In this document: in pieces, positions 7,198 to 14,358 of the stretch
How positions within the stretch are numbered: position 1 is the first letter of the stretch
How the letters are laid out: each line of letters begins with the position of its first letter
Source of the DNA: Gardnerella coleohominis
GTDB taxonomy: Bacteria; Actinomycetota; Actinomycetes; Actinomycetales; Bifidobacteriaceae
Reading direction: 5' to 3'
Assembly (NCBI RefSeq): GCF_002896555.1
Contig: NZ_MNLH01000001.1
Location: 310,001-374,000, forward strand
DNA: 64,000 nucleotides
Position numbers and translations under genes: made by a program
The notes under the pieces: model-generated
Database searches by the model: none
The model's input: only the letters and a program-made list of their open reading frames with translations
Told to the model about the DNA's origin: nothing

Positions 7198-7268
7198 GGT
7201 GGGTTAGCCAAGCGGTTAGGCAGCGGCCTGCAAAGCCGTATAGATGAGTTCGACTCTCGTACCCACCT
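7198..7268 (+). tRNA. tRNA-Cys (GCA)
   Basis: Acceptor arms GGTGGGT/ACCCACC pair, and the anticodon stem GCGGC/GCCGT encloses loop CTGCAAA, giving anticodon GCA. It lies 28 nt after tRNA-Gly in the same array. Confidence 0.97.
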
Positions 7269-7302
7269 CGAAGTTAGAGACTTAGTTTCTAGCATCACAA
7301 CC

Positions 7303-7374
7303 GGGCGGTTGGCGCAGTGGTAGCGCACTTCCCTGACACGGAAGGGGTCACAAGTTCGAACCTTGTATCGCCCA
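7303..7374 (+). tRNA. tRNA-Val (GAC)
   Basis: Acceptor arms GGGCGGT/ATCGCCC pair, and the anticodon loop CTGACAC between CTTCC/GGAAG gives GAC. CCA is not encoded. Confidence 0.97.
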
Positions 7375-7414
7375 CTCGAAAGGAATGCCTTTCACGCATA
7401 ATTAAAAAAATTTT

Positions 7415-7487
7415 GGGTGATTGGCGCAGCGGCTAGCGCACTTCCTTCACACGGAAGGGGTCATAGGTTCGATTCCTATATCACCCA
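7415..7487 (+). tRNA. tRNA-Val (CAC)
   Basis: Acceptor arms GGGTGAT/ATCACCC pair, and the anticodon loop TTCACAC between CTTCC/GGAAG gives CAC. It is closely similar to the preceding tRNA-Val and presumably arose by local duplication. Confidence 0.97.
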
Positions 7488-7682
7488 CAATATGTTCGCA
7501 GTGTAAAATCGCTGCGTTTTTTGTTATCTGGCTATTTTTTTATTTCCTAACTTTCATATGAAAATTTTTTGCATGCGAACACAAATGTAGCCCTAAGTGG
7601 AAGCAATATTTCATAGCAGTCAATTAGCAAAATAAAAACAACCAATCATTTCTTCACAGAAACACACATACTAATGTTAATT

Positions 7683-7710
7683 TTGAGTTCATTTAATATC
7701 GTGCTATACT
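7683..7710 (+). promoter_or_regulatory. Promoter of the TPP-regulated thiazole/allantoin operon
   Basis: -35 TTGAGT (7683-7688), 16-nt spacer, -10 TATACT (7705-7710). The predicted start lies about 10 nt before the riboswitch P1 stem. Confidence 0.65.
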
Positions 7711-7728
7711 CATCCGAGTACAAGTGAA

Positions 7729-7803
7729 AATTGCAGGGGTACTGGAAACAGTTGAGAAACACCCTTTGAACCTGTTTTGTTAAGACATGCGTAGGGAGCA
7801 ATT
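7729..7803 (+). promoter_or_regulatory. TPP (thiamine pyrophosphate) riboswitch
   Basis: A classic THI element. The P1 stem is AATTGC (7729-7734)/GCAATT (7798-7803). The conserved core contains AGGGGTACTGG, GTTGAGA, ACCCTTTGAACCTG and GCGTAGGGA in the right order. Binding of TPP is expected to shut down the downstream genes. A hairpin TATCACGA/TCGTGATA (7823-7841), which can alternatively pair with GTGAT at 7811-7815, is the likely expression platform. There is no strong T-run behind it, so control could be by mRNA folding, Rho or translation. About 160 nt of AC-rich leader follow before the first start codon. Confidence 0.95.
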
Positions 7804-8002
7804 ACAGTAAGTGATTTCTTTCTATCACGATTTTCGTGATATCTTGCGTTGCCACAAAGTAGTAGCAATTACACGAGTATCAACTAAACAATTAAAAAAG
7901 ATTAAAAAAACTAAAAACCAAACACCAAACACCAAAACCAAAAAATATCCGCCTGAATATCACTTTTGGGAAAACTTGCACAAGTGAGGAGGAATACTGC
8001 AC

Positions 8003-9244
8003 ATGATTGACAGCAGCATAAGTGCTGAAACTATAGAATCAGCCATAAGCTGGCTTGCAGGATTCACAGAAAAACCAGGAGAACAAGGAGTTACTCGACC
8101 TCTTTACACAAAATCTTGGAAACAGGCTCTTTTTTCTCTTCGTCAACGATTTGAAAAACTCGGTATGACTGTAGAATTCGACCGAGTTGGAAACCTAATT
8201 GCAACTATTGAAGGATCTGAAAAGCCAGAAAGCATAATAGCTTGTGGCTCGCATATTGACACAGTGTCAAGAGGAGGCCGTTTCGACGGCCAACTTGGAA
8301 TAGTTGCAGCCTATTTAGCAATTAAGAATTTACTTACTAGATATGGAAAGCCAAAGAAAAGTCTTCGCATTATCTGCTTAGCAGAAGAGGAAGGCTCACG
8401 TTTCCCATACGTATTCTGGGGTTCAAAGAATTTCTTCGGACTAGCCAAAAAAGAGGACGTAGAAAATATTTGCGACAGTGAAGGTGTTCCTTTCGAAACA
8501 GCAATGCGTGAAGCTGGGTTCAATTATCAAACAACTCAACCTAAGTTCGCAAATCTTGAAGCCTGGATTGAGCTACACATTGAGCAGGGACCAACGCTTT
8601 ACAGCAATCACGAAGATTTAGGTATTATCACTAGCATTGCCGGTCAGCACCGTTGGGATATTCATCTTAAAGGCGTACAAAATCACGCTGGCACAACAAT
8701 GATGTCCTACAGGCACGATGCAGTAGATTGCATGTCTCATATAATCGCCAAGAATCTTGACAAAGCCAAGCAAGCAGGCGACCCACTGGTACTTACTTTC
8801 GGTAGAATAAGCGTAGTTCCAAATCAAGTAAATATTGTTCCTGGAGAAGTTACTTTTTCAATGAACTGCCGTCATACAGATAAAGTTTTTCTTGATAAAT
8901 TCTTGCAGGAACTCGACGAGGATATTCACGAAACCGCTAAGTCTTATGGCATTACAGCGCAGATTTATAAGTGGATGTCTGACGACCCTACACCACTTAG
9001 CGACGATATTATTAATCTTTTGAAAGATCAAGCTAATAAGCAAGGTTATGCATACAGAGTCATGCATTCAGGTGCTGGTCAAGATACGCAAATTTTTGCT
9101 CCGTTTGTAAAATCCGGAATGATTTTCGTTCCTTCAAAAGATGGTATTAGTCACGCTCCAGAAGAGTACACAGATCCACAAGACGCTGTTCACGGAGTCA
9201 AGCTTTTACGAGATGCTCTGCATAGTTTGGCTTATGAGGACTAA
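8003..9244 (+). CDS. M20 amidohydrolase, allantoate amidohydrolase / N-carbamoyl-amino-acid hydrolase-like (AllC/HyuC)
   Basis: A 413-aa enzyme, first gene under the TPP riboswitch; GAGGAGG precedes the ATG. Dinuclear metal ligands of the AllC/HyuC subfamily are visible: H84 (GSHIDTV), D95 (FDG), E129/E130 (AEEEGSRF), H192 (LHIEQGP) and H384 (SHAPEEY). H228 in QNHAGTT and R290 in NCRHTD are the substrate-site residues contributed by the dimerisation lid. Length is normal. AllC-type enzymes split allantoate to ureidoglycine, CO2 and ammonia; HyuC/AmaB relatives cleave N-carbamoyl amino acids, and the M20 enzyme YlmB deformylates a thiamine breakdown product. The allantoinase-like neighbour favours allantoate as substrate. 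The riboswitch means the product should serve thiamine synthesis. The substrate is inferred. Confidence 0.85.
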   Translation: MIDSSISAETIESAISWLAGFTEKPGEQGVTRPLYTKSWKQALFSLRQRFEKLGMTVEFDRVGNLIATIEGSEKPESIIACGSHIDTVSRGGRFDGQLGIVAAYLAIKNLLTRYGKPKKSLRIICLAEEEGSRFPYVFWGSKNFFGLAKKEDVENICDSEGVPFETAMREAGFNYQTTQPKFANLEAWIELHIEQGPTLYSNHEDLGIITSIAGQHRWDIHLKGVQNHAGTTMMSYRHDAVDCMSHIIAKNLDKAKQAGDPLVLTFGRISVVPNQVNIVPGEVTFSMNCRHTDKVFLDKFLQELDEDIHETAKSYGITAQIYKWMSDDPTPLSDDIINLLKDQANKQGYAYRVMHSGAGQDTQIFAPFVKSGMIFVPSKDGISHAPEEYTDPQDAVHGVKLLRDALHSLAYED

Positions 9245-9565
9245 CTAAAAAACCAACTAAAAAGATAACGAAAACCAAAGAAATAGAAATCTAGGAAGGA
9301 CGCAAAAGGCATATACGATGCAAACTTCACTGCTTAATTAATCGCAGCGAAGAAAAGTGAATATCGAATGAGAGTACAACGCTTATTCACGAATAAGAGG
9401 CTGATACGAAGGGGCGCACCACCACGGGTACGACATCCTTTCGTATCTTTTTTATTTTTGAGCAAAGTTGCGATTATTACTTTCAAAAAACTCAAAACAC
9501 AAAACTCAAAACACAAAACTCAAAAAAGAATCAAATTTACAAACAAGAAAAGTAAGGAGGTGCGC
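9245..9565 (+). promoter_or_regulatory. Structured intercistronic leader with intrinsic terminator ahead of the NCS1 transporter
   Basis: A 321-nt gap inside the operon. TTCACTGC (9326-9333) can pair with GCAG (9344-9347) and GTGAA (9357-9361). GTGAATA (9357-9363) can instead pair with TATTCAC (9384-9390). CTTATTC/GAATAAG (9382-9397) forms a third, exclusive hairpin. A terminator follows: GATACGAAGG (9403-9412) / CCTTTCGTATC (9437-9447) and TTTTTTATTTTT. Competing helices ahead of a terminator indicate transcription attenuation of the distal genes, possibly a second ligand-sensing RNA. The remainder (9485-9530) is a low-complexity repeat of ACTCAAAACACAAA-like units. The class is not recognised. 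Confidence 0.55.
9403..9453 (+). terminator. Intrinsic terminator inside the operon
   Basis: A 10-11 bp stem with one bulge, a 24-nt loop and a six-T tract. It separates the amidohydrolase gene from the transporter and thi genes. Confidence 0.75.
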
Positions 9566-11050
9566 ATGCAAATTAGTAAACTGCTACAAGATGAGCCAGT
9601 AGATAACAAAAACTTGGAATGTTACCGCGAGCGCGGCTACACTAACGAAGATTTACTGCCAAAGCCGCAAGAAAAACGCACAATGAGCGCTCTTAATTTC
9701 TGCACTTTGTGGATGCAGTCTGTACACAATATTCCTAATTATGCTGCAGTTGGCGCGTTCCTTTTAATGGGATACTCTCCAATTTACGTAATGATTGGTA
9801 TCATGCTTGGCGCAATTCTTACAGCAATTGTCATGGTTGCTAACGGTGTTGTAGGTTCCAAATACGGCATACCGTTTTCAATGCATTTGCGCGCAACATA
9901 CGGAAAAGCAGGCGCTCAACTACCAGGATTCCTCAGGGGAGTAGTTGCTGCAATATGCTGGTATGGAATTCAAACATATATAGGTGCGAAAGCTTTAGAG
10001 ATTCTAGTTGGCAAAATTTGTCCTGAGTTTCTTACGCTTGGAAACGAAATACCATTCGTAGGTTCGCACATACCTATTATTATTTGCTTCGCAATATTTT
10101 GGTTGCTTAACTTGGCTATTGGTTTAGGCGGAGGAAATACTCTTAATAAGCTAACTGTAGTATTAAGCCCACTTATTTACGTTGTTTTTGGTTGCATGAG
10201 CGTATGGGCTATTAGCTGTGCTGGTGGATTATCTGCAATCATGCAATATCATGCCACTGTTCAAGCGCCAACTAATTACGGTCTTGGGCTTTTCATGATG
10301 ATGGTTGTAAATTCTGTATTGGGCGTGTGGGCCGCTCCTGCCGTTTCTATTGCTGATTTTACGCAGAACGCAATGTCAACTATGGCTCAACTGAAAGGTC
10401 AAATTGCTAGCTTTTTGCTGAGCTACGCGCTTTTTGCTTTTACAAGCGTAGTTATTTTAGTGGGTGGATCGCTTTTTTACCATGAAACTATTACAGATGT
10501 TCTTGTTATCATAAACAAGTGGGATAGTCTTCCCGCAATTGTAATAGCTACTGGTTTACTTCTACTTACTACAGTTTGCACAAATGCTACTGGCAATATT
10601 GTTCCTGCAGCATACCAGCTAACTGCTTTAGCTCCGCGATTTGTAAATTATAAACGTGGCGTAGTTATTGCAGCTCTTGTAAGCACTGTGCTAATGCCGT
10701 GGAAGTTTATGGCTAATATTACAGGATTCTTAAATCTTATTGGTATGCTTTTAGGTCCTATTGTAGGTGTTCTACTTGCTGACTATTACGTAGTAAAGCA
10801 CACTCATATTGATCTTGATCAAATTTATTACGATACAAATAGCCCGTCAAAATCTGCTTATTCTGGAACTAATTGGATATCCTATACTGCTACGATACTT
10901 GGTCTTTTATTTGCTCTTTCCGGGCAGATAATTCCTATACTTTCACCACTTACGCAAATCTCATGGATTGTGGGATGCGCTGTAGGATTCGTGTGTCAAA
11001 TATTACTATCAAAAATTTTTCAGTCAACAATGGCTAAAGAAAGGAAATAA
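9566..11050 (+). CDS. NCS1-family permease, allantoin/hydantoin type
   Basis: A 494-aa polytopic membrane protein of the nucleobase-cation-symport-1 family, with about 12 hydrophobic segments. The ATG at 9566 is preceded by AAGGAGGTG; the longer open frame from 9368 runs through the terminator and is not a credible start. Family landmarks are 'WMQSVHNIPNYAAVGAF' near the N-terminus and 'RGVVAAICWYGIQTYIGAKAL', which aligns with the Trp and Gln that stack and bind substrate in the hydantoin permease Mhp1 (WFGVQ). 'VWAAPAVSIADFTQNA' lies in the middle. The transporter is expected to import allantoin or a related ureide with Na+ or H+. A CytX-like role, importing hydroxymethylpyrimidine under TPP control, is the main alternative. 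It is followed by the allantoinase-like gene after 1 nt. Confidence 0.85.
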   Translation: MQISKLLQDEPVDNKNLECYRERGYTNEDLLPKPQEKRTMSALNFCTLWMQSVHNIPNYAAVGAFLLMGYSPIYVMIGIMLGAILTAIVMVANGVVGSKYGIPFSMHLRATYGKAGAQLPGFLRGVVAAICWYGIQTYIGAKALEILVGKICPEFLTLGNEIPFVGSHIPIIICFAIFWLLNLAIGLGGGNTLNKLTVVLSPLIYVVFGCMSVWAISCAGGLSAIMQYHATVQAPTNYGLGLFMMMVVNSVLGVWAAPAVSIADFTQNAMSTMAQLKGQIASFLLSYALFAFTSVVILVGGSLFYHETITDVLVIINKWDSLPAIVIATGLLLLTTVCTNATGNIVPAAYQLTALAPRFVNYKRGVVIAALVSTVLMPWKFMANITGFLNLIGMLLGPIVGVLLADYYVVKHTHIDLDQIYYDTNSPSKSAYSGTNWISYTATILGLLFALSGQIIPILSPLTQISWIVGCAVGFVCQILLSKIFQSTMAKERK

Positions 11051-11051
11051 T

Positions 11052-12428
11052 ATGAACTACGATGTAGTAATCACAAATGGTTTGGTTGTATTCGATAATG
11101 AAGCAACTAAAGCAGATATAGCAATTAAAGATGGCAAGTTTGCCGCTTTTGGAAGCAACTTTGCAGCAGAAAAAACTATTGACGCAACTGGTTTAATAGT
11201 TATTCCTGGAAAAGTTGATTCTCATGTTCATATTAACGCTCCAGGCGGAGGCGTTCGCGATGATTGGGAAGGTTTTGTAACAGCAACTTCTGCCGGCGCA
11301 AAAGGCGGTATTACTACAATGCTGCAAATGCCTTGCAATCAAATTCCTGCTACCACTGATGGAAAGTCATTTGAAGCAGTGCTTGAAGAAGCCGACGGAA
11401 AACTCAAGGTTGATGTTGGTCAAACTGGTGGCTTGGAACCACAAAACCTCAATGGCGGAATATGCGAGCAAGATAAGCAGGGTGTTGTTAATTACAAGGC
11501 CTTCCTTGGCACTACAGGAGACAAGGATTTGCAAGTTGATTTATATAATTGCGACGATTACTCCTTGTACACAGGTATGCAGCAGATTGCTAAAACAGGC
11601 AAAATTTTGATTATGCACTGCGAAAATGCTCCTATTACAGATCAGCTTGGAAAGAAAGCTCATCAAATGGGAGCTAGAAAGCTTTCTGAGTTCGTAGCAA
11701 CCAGACCTGTTTTCACTGAAGTTGAAGCTATTGAACGCGCTTGCCTTTTTGCTAAAGAAACTGGATGCAGAATTCATATTGTTCATGTTTCTTCACCAGA
11801 AGGTGCTCAAGCTGTTGCTAACGCTCGTAAGAATGGCGTTGACGTAAGCTGCGAAACTTGCAACCATTACCTGTATTTCGATACTTCTGAACTTGACGAG
11901 ATTGGAAATATCGCTAAGTGCACTCCGCCAATTCGTGACAAGGAAAACCAGAATGGCTTATGGGAAAAGGTTTTTGACGGTTCTATTAACTTCATTGTTT
12001 CCGACCATTCGCCAGCTCCTTTGAGTTTGAAGCAAACTGATGATGCTTTCACAGCTTGGGGTGGTATTGGTAGCGTTCAAAACGATGTTGATGTGTTCTT
12101 TGATGAGGCTGTGCAAAAGCGCGGAATGTCGTTAACTCAATTTGTGGCATTGAATTCTAGCAATTCTGCAAAACGCTTCGATTTGAAAGGAAAAGGAAGC
12201 ATACGTTTGGGTTATGACGCAGACTTGGCATTCATTAAACCAAATGCTCCTTATGTTCTTAAAGCTGAGGATCTTGAGTATCGCAATAAGTTCAGCCCGT
12301 ACGTTGGTCGCACTATTGGCTGCCAGGTGGTAAGAACTTTGCTTCGCGGTGAAGAAATTTACAGCAAAGAAAATGGAGTTTGCAAAGACTTTAAAGGCAA
12401 GTTTATTCTTCATCCAGCTAAGGATTAG
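11052..12428 (+). CDS. Allantoinase-like cyclic amidohydrolase (AllB family)
   Basis: A 458-aa cytosolic amidohydrolase. Over most of its length the pattern follows E. coli AllB, which I recall from memory. The binuclear centre is complete: H58 and H60 (DSHVH), K149 (YKAFL, the carbamylated lysine), H189 (MHCEN), H245 (HVSSPE) and D318 (SDHSP). 'AWGGIGSVQ', 'RPVFTEVEAIERA' and 'YVGRTIG' are also allantoinase-like. AllB opens the hydantoin ring of allantoin to allantoate. Dihydropyrimidinases and hydantoinases are close relatives, so hydantoin cannot be excluded. The gene sits between the permease (1 nt) and thiS (60 nt). With the AllC-like enzyme at the operon head it completes allantoin to ureidoglycine. 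Confidence 0.87.
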   Translation: MNYDVVITNGLVVFDNEATKADIAIKDGKFAAFGSNFAAEKTIDATGLIVIPGKVDSHVHINAPGGGVRDDWEGFVTATSAGAKGGITTMLQMPCNQIPATTDGKSFEAVLEEADGKLKVDVGQTGGLEPQNLNGGICEQDKQGVVNYKAFLGTTGDKDLQVDLYNCDDYSLYTGMQQIAKTGKILIMHCENAPITDQLGKKAHQMGARKLSEFVATRPVFTEVEAIERACLFAKETGCRIHIVHVSSPEGAQAVANARKNGVDVSCETCNHYLYFDTSELDEIGNIAKCTPPIRDKENQNGLWEKVFDGSINFIVSDHSPAPLSLKQTDDAFTAWGGIGSVQNDVDVFFDEAVQKRGMSLTQFVALNSSNSAKRFDLKGKGSIRLGYDADLAFIKPNAPYVLKAEDLEYRNKFSPYVGRTIGCQVVRTLLRGEEIYSKENGVCKDFKGKFILHPAKD

Positions 12429-12473
12429 GTAGAATATTTAAACGTAATATTTAAAGCTTAAAGCATATTCTAC
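12429..12473 (+). repeat. Inverted repeat between allantoinase-like gene and thiS
   Basis: GTAGAATAT (12429-12437) and ATATTCTAC (12465-12473) can form a 9-bp stem just before the thiS ribosome site (AAGGAGG, 12477-12483). There is no T-run. It could stabilise or process the mRNA between the ureide and thi parts. Confidence 0.45.
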
Positions 12474-12488
12474 AGAAAGGAGGTAAGT

Positions 12489-12686
12489 GTGCTGAAACTT
12501 AATCACGATACTGTGGATTATGTTGAGAACGAGAATTTACTTGAACTACTTAAGCGCGAAGGCTACGACAGTACTTTTGTTGCAATAGAAGTTGATGGTG
12601 AATTAGTAAAACGCAAAGATTTTGAAACTTTCATAGTTAAAGATAACGCAAAAATTGAAGTATTTAGCATTATGGGAGGAGGATGA
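12489..12686 (+). CDS. thiS: ThiS sulfur carrier protein
   Basis: A 65-aa ubiquitin-like protein ending in Gly-Gly-Gly ('IMGGG'), the C-terminus that ThiF adenylates and that then carries the thiocarboxylate sulfur for the thiazole ring. The GTG start at 12489 has AAGGAGG 6 nt upstream. 'VAIEVDGELVKR' and 'IEVFSIMGGG' match ThiS. The stop codon abuts the thiF start (TGA then ATG), and the codons for the C-terminal glycines double as the thiF ribosome site. It acts with ThiF and ThiG encoded next to it. Confidence 0.93.
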   Translation: MLKLNHDTVDYVENENLLELLKREGYDSTFVAIEVDGELVKRKDFETFIVKDNAKIEVFSIMGGG

Positions 12687-13310
12687 ATGGAAAGTGACGA
12701 TATTCGCGCAAAAGTTCTTAAACGTCAGCTAAAGGAAGATAATGATTTGTTTGCTCAACAATCAGTTTCAATACTTGGCTGCGGCGGTTTGGGATCAAAT
12801 ATTGCGTTGATGCTTGCGCGAGCCGGCGTAAAAAAGTTGTACATTTACGATTTTGACAGTATCGAGTATTCGAATTTAAACCGTCAAAATTATACGATTA
12901 ACGAAATTGGACAACACAAAGTATCTGCTACTAAAGCGCGGCTTAATGAAACTTTGCCGTATGTTGAAGTAGAAGATTTTGTGCAGAAAGTTACGCCGGA
13001 ATCGTTAGATGAGATTGCTGAGCGCTCCGACTTGTTTATTGAAGCATTCGACAATCGCGAATCAAAAGCAATGGTTCTTGACTATTTCATGAATCATCCT
13101 AACAAATATGTTATTACTGCTTCTGGCTTATCTGGACTTGGAGATATTAGGAACGTCAAAATTAAGCATCTTTCAAACGTGTGCTTAGTAGGTGATTTTA
13201 AGTCTTCTCCTGAAGAAGGCTTGTATTTGCCTTATGTTTCGATTATCGCAAGTTTAGAAGCGTTAGAAGCGTTGAAATGGATAAAAAATGGAGGAAATTA
13301 TGGAGAATGA
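12687..13310 (+). CDS. thiF: ThiF adenylyltransferase (short, family 2)
   Basis: A 207-aa E1-like enzyme that adenylates the ThiS C-terminus. The Rossmann nucleotide motif is G31-C-G-G-L-G-S-N38, followed by 'YDFDSIEYSNLNRQ' with the conserved Asp and the Arg-Gln that contact ATP. 'EAFDNRESKAMVLDYF' is the next landmark. It is about 40 residues shorter than E. coli ThiF and lacks the CxxC zinc pairs and C-terminal extension, like the short ThiF of clostridia (family 2), in which sulfur transfer does not use the same cysteine relay. It overlaps thiG by 11 bp. In clostridia this gene neighbours thiH, which is missing here. Confidence 0.9.
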   Translation: MESDDIRAKVLKRQLKEDNDLFAQQSVSILGCGGLGSNIALMLARAGVKKLYIYDFDSIEYSNLNRQNYTINEIGQHKVSATKARLNETLPYVEVEDFVQKVTPESLDEIAERSDLFIEAFDNRESKAMVLDYFMNHPNKYVITASGLSGLGDIRNVKIKHLSNVCLVGDFKSSPEEGLYLPYVSIIASLEALEALKWIKNGGNYGE

Positions 13311-14067
13311 AGATTATTTAGAATTAGGCGGTAAGAAGTTTACTTCTCGATACATTTTGGGTTCTGGAAAGTATTCTGAGGAGCTTATTGATGCCGCAGT
13401 AAATAGCGCTAAAGCTGAAATGATTACTGTAGCAATTCGCTATAGTGAGAAAGCTGCAGGAATTTTAAAGCATATTCCAGAAGGCGTTACCATTTTGCCT
13501 AATACTAGCGGATGCGTAACTGTAGAGGAAGCAGTTAACACTGCTCATATTGCTCGCGAAATGGGTTGCGGTAACTTCATCAAGCTTGAGATTATTCCTG
13601 ATCGCAAGTATTTGTTGCCAAACAATGAAGCTACTTTGCAAGCAACAAAGATTTTGGCTGACGAAGGCTTTACTGTTCTTCCTTACATGTATCCTGACCT
13701 TTATTTTGCTAAGGCAATGCGCGACGCTGGAGCTGCTGCAATTATGCCTCTTGGCTCTTTGATTGGCTCTAACAAGGGTCTTGAAACTAAGAAGTTTATT
13801 CAGCTTATTATCGACGAAATCGATCTTCCTGTTATTGTCGATGCTGGCATTGGCGTTCCAAGCCAGGCTGCTGAAGCAATGGAAATGGGTGCTGCAGCTG
13901 TAATGGCAAATACTGGAGTTGCTACTGCAAACGATATTGTGCTTATGGCTAAAGCTTTCAAGCTTGGTATTGAGGCAGGACGCGCAGCTTATCTTGCAGG
14001 ACCTGGTCGAGTGCTTGAAAAAGGTGCAACACCATCTTCTCCAAAGCGCGATGACGAAAGCAAGTAA
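13300..14067 (+). CDS. thiG: ThiG thiazole synthase
   Basis: A 255-aa TIM-barrel enzyme that condenses 1-deoxy-xylulose-5-phosphate, ThiS-thiocarboxylate and dehydroglycine into the thiazole phosphate. '[12 protein letters not shown]' and 'MITVAIR' are the N-terminal signatures. K95 in '[14 protein letters not shown]' is the Schiff-base lysine. '[28 protein letters not shown]' forms the phosphate site. I prefer the ATG at 13300, 5 nt after GGAGG; an in-frame ATG at 13288 is possible. It is the last gene of the operon. The dehydroglycine source, normally ThiO or ThiH, is not encoded in the window. Confidence 0.95.
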   Translation: MENEDYLELGGKKFTSRYILGSGKYSEELIDAAVNSAKAEMITVAIRYSEKAAGILKHIPEGVTILPNTSGCVTVEEAVNTAHIAREMGCGNFIKLEIIPDRKYLLPNNEATLQATKILADEGFTVLPYMYPDLYFAKAMRDAGAAAIMPLGSLIGSNKGLETKKFIQLIIDEIDLPVIVDAGIGVPSQAAEAMEMGAAAVMANTGVATANDIVLMAKAFKLGIEAGRAAYLAGPGRVLEKGATPSSPKRDDESK

Positions 14068-14118
14068 GCAAGCAAATAAAATAAGTCTTCAAGTTAAAAC
14101 ACTAAAAATCTGAAACAA

Positions 14119-14157
14119 GTAAGCCTTACAAGTGCATCCAGTGCTTGTAAGGCTTAC
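14119..14157 (+). terminator. Hairpin terminator after thiG
   Basis: A perfect 14-bp stem GTAAGCCTTACAAG/CTTGTAAGGCTTAC with an 11-nt loop, 51 nt after the thiG stop. The T-run is poor, but the stem is very stable. Confidence 0.65.
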
Positions 14158-14171
14158 TACATACATAGTCC

Positions 14172-14212
14172 AAAAAATTAATGGCCAGATCCAATAGGGA
14201 AGTGGCCATTAA
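14172..14212 (-). terminator. Intrinsic terminator for the alcohol dehydrogenase gene
   Basis: A 10-bp stem TTAATGGCCA/TGGCCATTAA (14178-14187 / 14203-14212). On the minus strand a TTTTTT tract (14177-14172) follows, so it ends the leftward adhP transcript. Confidence 0.75.
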
Positions 14213-14358
14213 TTCATATCATGTCTTCAGTTATATTCTTCTATCTCTCTAAATATTCAGCACTTAATGTTAAGTAACAGATTAATATCCTTAAGCTCCA
14301 GGTTTATATAAACAATTCAAAAATCATAAATCATTTATATTAAACGAGTTGTTTTTAC

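Noticed and set aside
9368-9565. N-terminal 66-residue extension of the NCS1 transporter frame
   Set aside because: The open frame crosses an intrinsic terminator and AC-rich repeats; the strong ribosome site and family start support 9566.
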